DNA of 55,974 nt from Bacillus sp. FJAT-49736 (GTDB lineage: Bacteria > Bacillota > Bacilli > Bacillales > Bacillaceae_C): NCBI RefSeq assembly GCF_018343615.1, contig NZ_JAGYPI010000002.1, forward strand, positions 1,588 to 57,561, written 5' to 3'. Shown here in pieces: positions 26,011 through 34,735 of the stretch. How positions within the stretch are numbered: position 1 is the stretch's first letter; each line of letters begins with the position of its first letter. The notes beneath the pieces are model-generated. The model worked only from the letters and a program-made list of their open reading frames with translations. It was not told the DNA's origin and did no database searches. A program made the position numbers and the translations under genes.

Positions 26011-26373
26011 TTAGCAATTTTCTGGTGTACCCGCATTCGTTGCAGTCTTGAATGAAGAACCACAGCCGCATGTTACAAGCGCGTTTGGATTATCGATTGT
26101 AAATCCTCCGCCCATTAGGGAGTTTTTATAATCAATTTTTGTTCCCTTTAAAATTGGAGCACTTTCTTTATCAACTAAAATTGAGATTCCAAATTGTTCG
26201 TCCTCATGGTCTCCTTCTTTTTTCTCATGATCAAAGCCCATGCCATAGGAAAGACCGCTGCAGCCTCCGCCATTGATGGAAATTCGCAGAAATGCTCCTT
26301 CTTCCTCATTATGCTTCATCATATCCTTAATTTGATTTGCAGCTGATTCAGATAAAATAATCAATTCGCTCAC
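26011..26373 (-). CDS. yutM: A-type Fe-S carrier/HesB-IscA family protein YutM
   Basis: A 120-residue A-type carrier with the three conserved cysteines, Cys38 in GGGCSG and Cys102/Cys104 in TCGCGSSF, which hold iron or a transient Fe-S cluster. It likely passes clusters made by the SufCDSUB machine encoded later in the window to apo-targets. The GTG at 26373 is used, because GGGAGG is eight nt upstream and B. subtilis YutM has this length. A GTG three codons earlier is too near the ribosome-binding site. Own terminator, so single-gene unit. Confidence 0.93.
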   Translation of the reverse strand: MSELIILSESAANQIKDMMKHNEEEGAFLRISINGGGCSGLSYGMGFDHEKKEGDHEDEQFGISILVDKESAPILKGTKIDYKNSLMGGGFTIDNPNALVTCGCGSSFKTATNAGTPENC

Positions 26374-26592
26374 AATATACACCTCCCATATGAATCAATA
26401 AATCATATATATATGAATATGTTCCATTACTTCTTTTTGTTTATTATAAACCCTTCCTTCTTATCTCTCAACCTTTCCGTCTTGTTATGCAAATCCCATC
26501 TTATTATTTCATTTCTCTAAATATATATATATAATAAAGGTATATAGTCTCAGTACAAATGTCACAAAATTATATATAAGGTGTTGATAAGA

Positions 26593-27276
26593 ATGGACCA
26601 ATTGTCACCTTTTTATGAAAAATCATTTGAATGTTATTTATGCAAAGGAACATTTACTTCTTTAAAAATACGTTCCAGGTTTGTAAAGGTTGATTATTAT
26701 GATAAGGACTTTTGCCCTAACTACAAAACTAAAGAATTAAACCCAGTACTCTATAATATTTATGTATGTCCACATTGCGGATTTTCATTTTCAGATGAGT
26801 TTTCCAAGCATATTATTCCTGTTATTAAAAGCGAATTAATTGAAAAGGTAAGTAATCATTGGGTTCATCAGGATTTCGGTCAAAATCGCTCCATTCAGCA
26901 AGCTATTAATGCCTATAAGCTTGCCTCCTATTGCGCTGTAATTAAACAAGAGAAAAAGGTTACAATAGCAGGAATTTTTCTACGTATAGCATGGCTTTAT
27001 CGATTATTGGAAAAAGAACAGGAACAGCAGCGATTTCTCCAAATAGCCGTTCAGGAATACAAAGATTCCTATATTAATGAGGATTTTCTAGGTACCCAAA
27101 TGTCTGAAATGAAACTTTTATATTTAATTGCTGAAATACTACGGAGAACGGATCAATATGACGAAGCTGTCTATTATTTTTCAAAAGTAATAGAGAAACA
27201 ATCCTCGGCTACAGAAAGAACAATTGTAGAAATGGCACGAGATCAATGGAATGAAATGAGAAAAGCAACAAGTTAA
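26593..27276 (+). CDS. DUF2225 family protein
   Basis: A 227-residue protein with an N-terminal zinc-ribbon-like part, CYLC near residues 14-17 and CPHCGF near 58. A helical TPR-like region follows from about 85 on (IQQAINAYKLASYCAV, then AEILRRTDQYDEAVYYFSKVIEK). This is the DUF2225 layout common in Bacillus and clostridia, with unknown function. The ATG at 26593 lies nine nt after AAGGTG. In-frame GTG/TTG codons upstream overlap that site. It is monocistronic with a very strong shared terminator. Confidence 0.85.
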   Translation: MDQLSPFYEKSFECYLCKGTFTSLKIRSRFVKVDYYDKDFCPNYKTKELNPVLYNIYVCPHCGFSFSDEFSKHIIPVIKSELIEKVSNHWVHQDFGQNRSIQQAINAYKLASYCAVIKQEKKVTIAGIFLRIAWLYRLLEKEQEQQRFLQIAVQEYKDSYINEDFLGTQMSEMKLLYLIAEILRRTDQYDEAVYYFSKVIEKQSSATERTIVEMARDQWNEMRKATS

Positions 27277-27279
27277 CGC

Positions 27280-27358
27280 AAAAAGGAAAAGAACAGTTAT
27301 ACTGCACCCGGTTAGAGTAAAATCTAACCGGGTGCAGTACAATACTGTTCCTTTTTTT
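27280..27358. terminator. Very long bidirectional terminator hairpin
   Basis: An inner perfect 15-bp stem CTGCACCCGGTTAGA/TCTAACCGGGTGCAG is stacked on GAACAGT/ACTGTTC and on AAAAAGG/CCTTTTTTT. It separates the DUF2225 gene and yuzB. Confidence 0.9.
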
Positions 27359-27593
27359 AAAACATTGGATTCTCTTCCAAGTATTTATATATATTTTCCA
27401 CTAGTTCCTCGGCAGTATCCCCTTTCACATACTCGCCATTCACTAATGCAAACATTGCTTCGCCACATATATCACAAAAATCCAGACAGCTGTACTCTAC
27501 AATGTCCAGATTTGGATCTTCTTCTAAAATTTCCAAAGCTTTGTATGAACCGCTAGCAAGATTGCTTGCACAAAACTCAATAATAGGATTCAA
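27357..27593 (-). CDS. yuzB: YuzB (DUF1450) family protein
   Basis: A 78-residue thioredoxin-like small protein closely matching Yuz[35 protein letters not shown], and [17 protein letters not shown] ending in EENPMF. The cysteines of CxxCxxC could be redox-active or bind metal, and the role is unknown. TTG at 27593 is chosen from AGAGG eight nt upstream and the family's 78-residue length. A longer frame upstream codes for a spurious hydrophobic leader. Confidence 0.9.
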   Translation of the reverse strand: MNPIIEFCASNLASGSYKALEILEEDPNLDIVEYSCLDFCDICGEAMFALVNGEYVKGDTAEELVENIYKYLEENPMF

Positions 27594-27866
27594 GATCATC
27601 ACCTCTCTACCAATGATTATCCTACTCCATTTACAAACTATCGTCAACGAGACAGCAATAAGATATTCTATCATGAACATAAATAGGCTTGGTGACTTGC
27701 TCATTTGCGTACATCCGAATGAAATTAACCTTTAAATTTCACTTAATGCCCTTACGTGTAGAAAAGAGACGTGGAAATCTTCGAGCCGATAGCAGCTTGC
27801 GCTAAACGTAGAAAATTTCTAAAAAAGGAATCCAAAGGATTAATTATTATTATTTCAAAAAAGAAA
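27594..27866. other. Intergenic region between yuzB and yuzD
   Basis: About 270 bases with no supported ORF. Part (about 27755-27830: TGGAAATCTTCGAGCC, GCTTGCGCTAAACG) has repeat-like, GC-richer composition but no confirmed second copy in the window. The yuzB promoter must lie at its left end. Confidence 0.45.
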
Positions 27867-27892
27867 AGGAGGTCCATACATTTGGACCTCCT
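27855..27892 (-). terminator. Terminator of yuzD
   Basis: AGGAGGTCCA-AATGTA-TGGACCTCCT is a 10-bp perfect stem followed on the minus strand by TTTCTTTTTT. Confidence 0.9.
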
Positions 27893-27899
27893 GTTGATA

Positions 27900-28223
27900 T
27901 TAATTTCTGGATACGTATCCGTGCTTTTCCAATTCCTCATATATATCTTTTAGGCGGGGATTCCCCTCACCGACAATATTTCCTTCTAATGTAACAACTG
28001 GATAGAACATATCCTCCGAAATAACTCTCTCCGCAAATCCTGCAAGCTCTTCATCACTTGGAGGATCAAAAATGTCCACATGAGTAATTTCAAATGGCTG
28101 TTCCGGGTATTTTCTTGAGATTGCTGCCTCCAGCCACTCATAGGTTTCTTTTGAGGATGGTAAATTGACACAGCTTGCACATAGTTGTTCAGCACCGTAG
28201 ACGACAATTTTAACTTGTTTCAT
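27900..28223 (-). CDS. yuzD: YuzD family thioredoxin-fold protein (DUF1462)
   Basis: A 107-residue thioredoxin/glutaredoxin-like protein with an N-terminal CxxC, Cys15-Ala-Ser-Cys18 in GAEQLCASCVNLPSS. The cis-proline strand is YPVVTLEGNIVGEGNP. It matches YuzD of B. subtilis, located next to the NifU-like gene in both. A role in thiol or Fe-S handling is suggested by fold and neighbour only. ATG is eight nt after GGGGAGAG, and a GTG one codon earlier is also possible. Confidence 0.88.
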   Translation of the reverse strand: MKQVKIVVYGAEQLCASCVNLPSSKETYEWLEAAISRKYPEQPFEITHVDIFDPPSDEELAGFAERVISEDMFYPVVTLEGNIVGEGNPRLKDIYEELEKHGYVSRN

Positions 28224-28366
28224 CACTATTTCTCTCCCCTTCTCTCTTTATTTTACACAAGATTTTAGGAAACGGAAGAAGAATTGGTAAATTCAATTCG
28301 AATTCCATAATAGATTTTTTTACATGAACTTATTATAATAAGAATATGGAAAGGAGTCGATTTTGC

Positions 28367-28603
28367 GTGGCTGAAGAAACTATTATTGAACAAGTTCAAG
28401 AAGTATTAGATAAATTGCGTCCATTTTTATTACGTGATGGCGGTGACTGTGAATTAGTGGATGTGGAAGATGGCATCGTGAAACTTCGTTTGCTAGGTGC
28501 TTGTGGAACATGTCCAAGCTCTACTATTACGTTAAAAGCCGGTATTGAACGCGCACTATTTGAAGAAGTTCCCGGTGTCGTCGAAGTAGAACAAGTATTT
28601 TAA
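28367..28603 (+). CDS. yutI: NifU C-terminal-domain Fe-S scaffold YutI
   Basis: A 78-residue Nfu-type protein: [19 protein letters not shown] and [18 protein letters not shown], with the cluster-binding pair Cys46 and Cys49. It can carry an Fe-S cluster between the Suf scaffold and targets. GTG at 28367 is chosen, as AAGGAG lies ten nt before it and the upstream in-frame ATG overlaps the ribosome-binding site. A TATAAT at 28334-28339 is the likely -10. It diverges from yuzD as in B. subtilis. Confidence 0.92.
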   Translation: MAEETIIEQVQEVLDKLRPFLLRDGGDCELVDVEDGIVKLRLLGACGTCPSSTITLKAGIERALFEEVPGVVEVEQVF

Positions 28604-28655
28604 TTAGATAAGCGGATTTTCTAAATAATCTATTGTCTGGTAACAAGACCTTTGA

Positions 28656-28684
28656 AAAGCGATCCTTATAGGATCGCTTTATTT
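28656..28684 (+). terminator. Terminator of yutI
   Basis: AAAGCGATCC-TTATA-GGATCGCTTT is followed by ATTTC. The stem is perfect over 10 bp but the T run is short. Confidence 0.75.
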
Positions 28685-28694
28685 CATAAATACT

Positions 28695-29708
28695 TTATCC
28701 TAAAACATTAAACCAGCCAATCTCCGGAATATTCCATTTTACAGGATTCCTCCCTAACAACTGAAAAAAATTACCTAAAAAACTTTCGTATTCCGCCGAA
28801 TCACGTATATGTTTATGAAGTCGCTCTTCCAGTTGTTTATGTTGTTTTTCTGAATTCGTTAAATAATATTGCTCTATGCATTCAACATAGTGGAGAGGAA
28901 ACAAGAGTCTTGCATAAATCAACCTCCAAGAAAAACTGGATAGGGACGTTACACCTTGATACTCATCCAGGAAATTTTGAACATCCGGTAAAAATGATTT
29001 ATTTTTTCGAAAGTATTGTTGCCTTATCCATTCAGCGATATCCCTCGATGCGTGATCAAAAACCCAATCAAAAGGATTTCGAATCCACATTCGATTTCCC
29101 CAAATATCATTGTTAAAACGTTCATGACATACTGTTCCAACATCAATATCAAGAGGTTCCTCATCCAGCTCTGTATCCACTATATATTGAATTGCATTTT
29201 CACATAATCCCATATAATATGGGTATGTTTCAACAAACATATGATCAAAATCATTATTAGGATTTTCTTGAACAACCTGATACCAAACCTTTTCAATTTG
29301 TTCTAATCTTTTCTCCCAATATACTTTCCATTTTCCGAGGCTGCTTGTATGCTGAATTTCGACCTGGATGGAACGTCCGCGCTGATGAAATTTTGCTAAT
29401 TTCCTTCCAAAGCTTCTTTTTGCTGGGACTTTTGTATATGAATTTAATAATAGTACATAATCTTCCTCTTGATGTGTAACTAGAAACTTTTGATCCTTTG
29501 CTGCATAAAAGACGGAAACATTTCGATCCCCTTGACTCGCCAAATGGTCAGACATTAAATATAATTCCACCAACACTTCTTCCTTCATATTGGTAACAGG
29601 AACAAGAGTATATATTTTCTCTTCTTTTACATATCTTAAGTATTTACCGTCTAAAAAAGAAGTATCAGGAGTTATATTAAAATATTCCCTAAGGATTTCA
29701 ATTGACAT
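28695..29708 (-). CDS. yutH: Spore coat protein YutH (CotS-like kinase fold)
   Basis: A 337-residue protein of the CotS/YutH family, built on an aminoglycoside-phosphotransferase-like fold. It has the CHERFNNDIWG segment and the later IRNPFDWVFDHASRDIAEWIR that replaces the HxDxxxxN loop. YutH is a coat-associated protein made in the mother cell. The catalytic-loop residues are only partly kept, so kinase activity is uncertain. AGGAGG precedes the ATG. A sigma-E-like promoter lies upstream. Confidence 0.88.
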   Translation of the reverse strand: MSIEILREYFNITPDTSFLDGKYLRYVKEEKIYTLVPVTNMKEEVLVELYLMSDHLASQGDRNVSVFYAAKDQKFLVTHQEEDYVLLLNSYTKVPAKRSFGRKLAKFHQRGRSIQVEIQHTSSLGKWKVYWEKRLEQIEKVWYQVVQENPNNDFDHMFVETYPYYMGLCENAIQYIVDTELDEEPLDIDVGTVCHERFNNDIWGNRMWIRNPFDWVFDHASRDIAEWIRQQYFRKNKSFLPDVQNFLDEYQGVTSLSSFSWRLIYARLLFPLHYVECIEQYYLTNSEKQHKQLEERLHKHIRDSAEYESFLGNFFQLLGRNPVKWNIPEIGWFNVLG

Positions 29709-29769
29709 GCTAATCCTCCTTATAGAAGAAAATCATTCAAGGAAAATGCCATAAATCTGTATTCAATCA

Positions 29770-29797
29770 TATATATGAATTAACCCCATTAATTATC
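29770..29797 (-). promoter_or_regulatory. Candidate sigma-E promoter of yutH
   Basis: The minus strand has GATAATT (29797-29791), a 13-nt spacer and CATATATA (29777-29770), resembling sigma-E sites. By-eye match. Confidence 0.4.
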
Positions 29798-29891
29798 ACG
29801 TTTCAAATTAGACGGTAAAATCCAAAACAAAATTCTATTTTCGCATCTTTTAGGGAAAAATAAGAAATATAAAAAAGAAAAAGGTGACAAT

Positions 29892-30389
29892 ATGGAAAAT
29901 AACCGAGCAATGAGTATATCCGAAACAACAGCACGGCTTTGGCTTAAAAATCGCGGAGTGGAATTGAAAGATATTGCAGAGCTAGTGATGTTTTTGCAAA
30001 AAAAATATCACCCTGATTTACAGCTTGAGGAATGCCTCGAAAATGTAGATCGGGTTATTTCAAAGCGCGAGGTTCAAAATGCCATTTTAACAGGAATCCA
30101 ATTGGATATGCTTGCAGAAAAAGGATTATTAGATGAACCATTACAATCTATTATTGCCGTAGATGAAAGCCTATATGGGGTGGATGAGATTCTTGCATTC
30201 TCCATTGTGAATGTGTACGGATCGATCGGCTTTACCAATTATGGATATATTGACAAACTAAAGCCCGGTATCTTGCAGAGATTAAATGATCATACAAGCG
30301 GAGAATGCCATACATTTCTAGATGATATAGTAGGAGCAATCGCCGCTGCAGCCTCCAGCAGATTAGCCCATAGGGCCGACAATAATTAA
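29892..30389 (+). CDS. yutG: Phosphatidylglycerophosphatase A-related protein YutG
   Basis: A 165-residue protein of the PgpA family in its soluble Firmicute form. The signature includes RGVELKDIAELVMFLQKKYHP, then FSIVNVYGSIGFTNYGYIDK and HTFLDDIVGAIAAAASSRLAHR, with conserved Asp and His residues. PgpA enzymes dephosphorylate phosphatidylglycerophosphate, but this shorter branch lacks membrane helices and its substrate is unproven. AAAGGTGACAAT precedes the ATG. Divergent from yutH and convergent with yutF. Confidence 0.88.
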   Translation: MENNRAMSISETTARLWLKNRGVELKDIAELVMFLQKKYHPDLQLEECLENVDRVISKREVQNAILTGIQLDMLAEKGLLDEPLQSIIAVDESLYGVDEILAFSIVNVYGSIGFTNYGYIDKLKPGILQRLNDHTSGECHTFLDDIVGAIAAAASSRLAHRADNN

Positions 30390-30398
30390 AATTGAAAA

Positions 30399-30435
30399 AA
30401 GTAGGCGTGTTTTATCTACACGCCTCTTATTTTTA
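30399..30435. terminator. Terminator between yutG and yutF
   Basis: AGGCGTGT, a 7-nt loop and ACACGCCT are flanked by AAAAAAGT and TCTTATTTTT. Confidence 0.8.
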
Positions 30436-31197
30436 TATAATCCATTTAGAAAGGGAGTCAACGCTGTAAGTAGGCTGAATGTCCTTGTCCTTAAGCTGTT
30501 CCTTCGTTGTTACTCCAGTATGAACTAATAATGTATCTATTCCGGTACGAATACCTGCCATTATGTCCGTATCATAAAAATCTCCTACCATTATGGTTTC
30601 CTCCTTTTTAGTTCCCAAGAACGCTAAGGCTTGTTCCATAATGATTGATTCAGGCTTTCCAATAAAAATTGGATTTGTTTGTGTTGACACAGAAATTACA
30701 GAGGTAATGGAGCCATTGCCCGGCAAAAATCCTCTTTCTGTCGGGAGAGCAATGTCTGCATTGGTTGAAATAAAGGTTGCCCCTCCTCTCACAGCAAGAC
30801 ATGCAAGAGCTAATTTTTCATAATTTATATCACGGTCAATTCCTACTACAACAAAATCTGGTTTTTCATCTATGAACTGAAAACCTTTGTCTTTCAATGC
30901 AGTTTTAATCCCCTCTTCTCCTATAACGTAGACCGATGCTTGCGGCTTTAGCTCATGCATATATTGTGCTGTAGCCATAGAGGTTGTAAAAACCTGTTCA
31001 GGTAGAGTGGGAATGTCAAATTCATTAAGCTTAGCAGCAACTTGATCCGGTGTTCTTGATGAATTATTGGTCACAAACAGATAGGGAATCCCTTTCTTTT
31101 TTAGACGAAGAATAAAATCTCCAGCCGCTTCAATTTTTTCCTTTCCCCGATACATTGTTCCATCTAAATCAATTAAATAACCTTTGTAACTTTTCAT
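30433..31197 (-). CDS. yutF: NagD-type HAD hydrolase YutF
   Basis: A 254-residue HAD phosphatase of the TIGR01457/NagD group. Motif I is DLDGTMYRG with Asp10 and Asp12, motif II lies in FVTNNSSRT, and motif III/IV is in GKPESIIMEQAL and MVGDFYDTDIMAGI. It hydrolyses small phosphate esters, possibly nucleotides or glycerol phosphates, and the natural substrate is unknown. The ATG at 31197 follows GGAGACGAAC. An upstream frame start (31230) lies ahead of the ribosome-binding site. It is 48 nt downstream of yutE, likely the same operon. Confidence 0.92.
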   Translation of the reverse strand: MKSYKGYLIDLDGTMYRGKEKIEAAGDFILRLKKKGIPYLFVTNNSSRTPDQVAAKLNEFDIPTLPEQVFTTSMATAQYMHELKPQASVYVIGEEGIKTALKDKGFQFIDEKPDFVVVGIDRDINYEKLALACLAVRGGATFISTNADIALPTERGFLPGNGSITSVISVSTQTNPIFIGKPESIIMEQALAFLGTKKEETIMVGDFYDTDIMAGIRTGIDTLLVHTGVTTKEQLKDKDIQPTYSVDSLSKWII

Positions 31198-31245
31198 GTT
31201 CGTCTCCTTTACAAGAAAAAACGCTTTCATACCGAAAGCGAAAGA

Positions 31246-31683
31246 TTAGCTTTTAAAAGCTGAAACTGGACCTAATTCATTTGTTAAGTATTCCCTTACT
31301 TTTTTCGGAAAATCCATCAAGGAAGGTATTCCCTCTGTAAAGGTATGTAGCAGAACAGCGTGATCAATTTCGATATATTGTTGTACAAGAACCTTTCTAA
31401 ATAATATGATTTTCAACAGGCTTTTGGACATATCTTCTGTTATAACTTTTTCGTCGGTTAATATGTCCAAAATATCCTCATAGCTTCCAGGATCTCTCAT
31501 AATAAATCCATCAATCATCGCATTTCCAACATCTAGAATAGCTTCAATAATAGTATGGGCAATTCGTTCTAACGCCAATTGTTCTACTTCACTTTTCCAA
31601 TTGGAGTTTGATTGAAATAATTGCAGTTTAGCCTCCATATATTGCAAGGTTTTTTCCATTTTTTCACGATCTACAAAATACAT
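31246..31683 (-). CDS. yutE: HepT/DUF86-like protein YutE
   Basis: A 145-residue all-helical DUF86 protein matching YutE (GFIMRDPGSYEDILDIL and the tail TNELGPVSAFKS). DUF86 includes HepT toxins with an RX4HXY nuclease motif. Here the equivalent is Arg96-KVLV-Gln101-Q-Tyr103, so the catalytic His is Gln, and no MntA-type nucleotidyltransferase antitoxin lies next to it. It is therefore unlikely to be an active toxin. GGTG is seven nt before the ATG. It lies upstream of yutF and downstream of yutD. Confidence 0.87.
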   Translation of the reverse strand: MYFVDREKMEKTLQYMEAKLQLFQSNSNWKSEVEQLALERIAHTIIEAILDVGNAMIDGFIMRDPGSYEDILDILTDEKVITEDMSKSLLKIILFRKVLVQQYIEIDHAVLLHTFTEGIPSLMDFPKKVREYLTNELGPVSAFKS

Positions 31684-31753
31684 GCAAATACACCAGCTTT
31701 CCTTATCTTCAATACTATTTTAACATAATATAAAGTGGATATCTCTTCTGGCA

Positions 31754-32026
31754 CTATGACACTCTTTGTACTACAAAATAGGCACAGCCAAAATTACAGT
31801 ATTCGTAAAGGTATTCAGATAATACACTTATTTTTGTATCAAATGTAGCCTTTGGATTGTCATCGGCAAAAAAGCCTTTTAGCCTTAGCTGGCCATAGCC
31901 CCAGTCTCCAACAATGTAGTCGTACTTGGTTAAAATATCGCTATATCTTGTTCGAAATGCTTCTTCATTAAATCCATTTCGAAATTCCTTTATAATTTCA
32001 TAACATTGATTATTAATGCAGATCAA
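31754..32026 (-). CDS. yutD: YutD family protein
   Basis: A 90-residue soluble protein of the YutD (DUF1027) family: REGFNEEAFRTRYSDIL-like opening, YDYIVGDWGYGQLRLKGFF and a YLYEYCNFGCAYFVV end. Function is unknown, though it is widespread in Bacilli. It starts at TTG with GAGGTG upstream. It leads the yutD-yutE-yutF gene run on the minus strand, diverging from the lipoprotein gene. Confidence 0.9.
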   Translation of the reverse strand: MICINNQCYEIIKEFRNGFNEEAFRTRYSDILTKYDYIVGDWGYGQLRLKGFFADDNPKATFDTKISVLSEYLYEYCNFGCAYFVVQRVS

Positions 32027-32138
32027 CGTAATTCACCTCATCTCATAACTATACTTTAAATTATAACTAATTCCCCATGAATTACTAAGAGAAAAATAAA
32101 AAAACGTGCACACTCTAAATATTAAGGGGGTGCTGATA

Positions 32139-32843
32139 TTGAGCAAAAAAATAATAACTGCGACATTGCTAAGTGCCGCTTTACTAACTGCCTGCAGCAA
32201 CAATAACAATGGCAAAAATGTGGCAGAAAATCCCGCTGTTTATAAAAAGAATGGGAATACAGTGAACAAATACGAACGTGTTGATATGTACAATGCCGGC
32301 TTGGAAAAAACGAGTGCTGAAAAATCCAATGAATTCGGTTATGTTCGACATGTAAAAAGCCCCATTCCTGGACAGAATATTAAATATCAAGATATTTATA
32401 CCATTAATCGGGAAAAGGTAGCAGATGCCATTAGTAAAATTGCTGTAACTAATCCAAGGGTACATGATGCCGCTACGTTAGTAACAGATGAAGAAGTATT
32501 AATCTCATATAAGACAGATGCCAAATCCAAAAAAGACCGAAATGATGTAGCCGATCAAGTAAAGAAAACGGCTTTCTCGGTTGTACCTCGTTGGTATCAT
32601 GTTTATGTTACCGATAACCCGACATTAAAGCAATATGTTGAGAATATCTCCTATATGAAATCCAGTGATGCCAATAAAGAGAGAGTTATAAAGCAAACAG
32701 TTAAGATGATGCTGAAAAGCACTCCTCAAGGCCATAAAATGAGTACTGGAGAAAATGAAAATGGTGAATCAAATGATATAAATCGCGGAAAAATGGAGGA
32801 TACTGATAACCTTCATGAGCAATTCGATAAAGGAAACTTGTAA
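32139..32843 (+). CDS. yutC: YhcN/YlaJ-type sporulation lipoprotein YutC
   Basis: A 234-residue lipoprotein. A short signal peptide ends in the lipobox LLTAC (Cys near residue 17), followed by an Asn-rich linker. The YhcN/YlaJ domain is marked by RVHDAATLVTDEEVLISYKTD and VPRWYHVYVTDNPTL. Homologues are spore-membrane lipoproteins affecting germination or outgrowth. TTG at 32139 follows AAGGGGGTG, and an upstream ATG frame lies before the ribosome-binding site. Own terminator, then yunA. Confidence 0.87.
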   Translation: MSKKIITATLLSAALLTACSNNNNGKNVAENPAVYKKNGNTVNKYERVDMYNAGLEKTSAEKSNEFGYVRHVKSPIPGQNIKYQDIYTINREKVADAISKIAVTNPRVHDAATLVTDEEVLISYKTDAKSKKDRNDVADQVKKTAFSVVPRWYHVYVTDNPTLKQYVENISYMKSSDANKERVIKQTVKMMLKSTPQGHKMSTGENENGESNDINRGKMEDTDNLHEQFDKGNL

Positions 32844-32848
32844 GGTTG

Positions 32849-32875
32849 ACTGCGTCTTTCGGACGCAGTTTTTTC
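32849..32875 (+). terminator. Terminator of yutC
   Basis: ACTGCGTC-TTTCG-GACGCAGT is followed by TTTTTT. Confidence 0.88.
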
Positions 32876-32964
32876 CATTGAAATGTTCCTTCCAATATTT
32901 GATGTATATGAAAAAATGCTTCCGACGCAAACTAAGTTCATAAATGTACAAGGAGGCAAAACCG

Positions 32965-33948
32965 TTGCGCATTTTTACTTGCTTTCTGATATTTTTTATT
33001 GTTTTCTCATCTTCCCATATAACATATGGAAAGGAAATGTCTGAAGAAGAAATATATCAGAAAAGAATGGAGCTTTATAAAAGGATACAGACAACAACCC
33101 AAATTCCATGGTATTTCATTGCAGCTGTTGATCATTATGAAAGAAGCATCCGATCCGTTCGTAAAGATATTCCAAAATCAAACGGTATTACTGGAATCTA
33201 TATTAATCCTGCTCAATGGTCAGGCTGGTTAAATCCGAATCAAATGGACCCATCACTGTTGTCTATCGACTTATTTAACGGCTTTGGTGTGGATGGAACT
33301 GGCGATGGAAAAGCGAATATGAATGATGATATGGACATACTATATTCCTTTGCCAATCATATTTTAAAGTATGGCACTGATGAGGATCATTTTCGGATTG
33401 CTTTATGGGATTATTATAAAAGAGATAAAGCTGTAGGCTTAATTATGGAAAAAGCAAAATTATACAGGCATTTTGGAAAATTGGATTTAAATGCAAAATC
33501 GTTTCCAATCCCTCTCCGTTTCAACTATAGCTACCGGGATACGTGGGGAGATCGTCGCGGTTGGGGAGGACGCAGAATTCATGAAGGCACAGATATTTTT
33601 GCCGGTTATGGGGTACCGGTCCGCTCAACCTGCTACGGCATCGTAGAGATGAAAGGCTGGAATAAATTTGGGGGATGGCGAATAGGTATTCGTGATATAA
33701 ATAATACGTACCATTATTTTGCACACTTAAATGGATATGCTAAGGATTTGCATGTCGGACAAATTGTGCAACCTGGCATGCTTATTGGTAGCGTCGGAAG
33801 TACAGGGTATGGACCTCCAGGCACTTCAGGGAAATTCCCGCCACATCTTCATTACGGGATGTATAAAGATAACGGATATGGCGAGTGGTCATTTGATCCG
33901 TTCCCACATTTAAAGCAATGGGAAAGGATGGATAGAAGAAAGAAATAG
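32965..33948 (+). CDS. yunA: Secreted M23 metallopeptidase YunA
   Basis: A 327-residue exported wall peptidase. The signal peptide covers about 1-22. A lysozyme-like helical region follows (about 40-170: IPWYFIAAVDHYERS). A LytM/M23 domain then carries zinc ligands His206 and Asp210 (HEGTD) and the HxH pair His294/His296 (HLHYG). M23 enzymes cut peptidoglycan cross-bridges. The TTG start is eight nt after AAGGAGG, and the upstream ATG precedes the ribosome-binding site. B. subtilis YunA sits in the same place before yunB. Confidence 0.9.
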   Translation: MRIFTCFLIFFIVFSSSHITYGKEMSEEEIYQKRMELYKRIQTTTQIPWYFIAAVDHYERSIRSVRKDIPKSNGITGIYINPAQWSGWLNPNQMDPSLLSIDLFNGFGVDGTGDGKANMNDDMDILYSFANHILKYGTDEDHFRIALWDYYKRDKAVGLIMEKAKLYRHFGKLDLNAKSFPIPLRFNYSYRDTWGDRRGWGGRRIHEGTDIFAGYGVPVRSTCYGIVEMKGWNKFGGWRIGIRDINNTYHYFAHLNGYAKDLHVGQIVQPGMLIGSVGSTGYGPPGTSGKFPPHLHYGMYKDNGYGEWSFDPFPHLKQWERMDRRKK

Positions 33949-33992
33949 AGCTTCAGGAACCCTTTGGATCCTGAAGCTCTTTCCTTTTTATT
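33946..33992 (+). terminator. Terminator of yunA
   Basis: GAGCTTCAGGA and TCCTGAAGCTC pair over 11 bp around a 10-nt loop, followed by TTTCCTTTTTATTTTTT. Confidence 0.85.
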
Positions 33993-34713
33993 TTTTGGGC
34001 GGTAATTGTATCGTAGGTGTTGATGATCCGCCATTATAATATTGCGGAGGGTCCCAAGGTATTACGCCGCTAAATAGCGTTATCTTTTGTTTGTATGGTG
34101 TTACTTTTGTTTCAAAAGGAATAATGGTCTGAACATTTACTGTCAATTGTATATAGACATCCGCGGAAATATGATTAATTCCAACCGGCTTGTAGTTGGA
34201 AATTAAATCTGCTTGGACATCCCCAATCACTTGAAGCTTAATAGGAATCTTAGGACCAATATTTCCTAATAATGCATTGTTCGTTGCACGTCCGATTGGA
34301 ATCGAGTAGACAAGTCCCTCTGAATCATGGACAATCCCCAAATCAGAGAACGCTGCTATATTTCCAGCCTCACGTCCGTTTAACACTGCTTGAATAATAC
34401 TTTGAGCTTTTGCTTCCACTTTATTGCTAATAGAAGGATTTGTAATAAAATAATTGTTATTTTTATTAGTTACTACAATATTTTCTGGATCAATCTCATC
34501 CTGTATTTGCTTTTTTGCATAGTTAACTGCTTCCTCAGCAATTTTTCGATTTTGACTATCTGCATAATTAATTAAGGTCGGTGCAAGTCCTTTATTGACA
34601 ATCCATATCCCAATAACGGTGGATAATATAAAAAATACAAAAGTCAAAAGTAAAACATACCGTAACGGCAAAGGACCTCCTCGCCGGGGTTTACGAGCAC
34701 GAAATTTAGCCAA
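33988..34713 (-). CDS. yunB: Sporulation protein YunB
   Basis: A 241-residue protein with a basic start (KFRARKPRRGG), one membrane helix (about 18-40) and an extracytoplasmic domain containing NYADSQNRKIAEEAVNYA and VQTIIPFETKVTPYKQ. It ends in a Pro-rich tail. This matches YunB, needed for normal spore formation in B. subtilis and expressed under sigma-E. It starts at TTG after AAGGGGGG. A sigma-E-like promoter precedes it here too. Confidence 0.9.
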   Translation of the reverse strand: MAKFRARKPRRGGPLPLRYVLLLTFVFFILSTVIGIWIVNKGLAPTLINYADSQNRKIAEEAVNYAKKQIQDEIDPENIVVTNKNNNYFITNPSISNKVEAKAQSIIQAVLNGREAGNIAAFSDLGIVHDSEGLVYSIPIGRATNNALLGNIGPKIPIKLQVIGDVQADLISNYKPVGINHISADVYIQLTVNVQTIIPFETKVTPYKQKITLFSGVIPWDPPQYYNGGSSTPTIQLPPKK

Positions 34714-34735
34714 AAAAATCCCCCCTTACAAGCTA

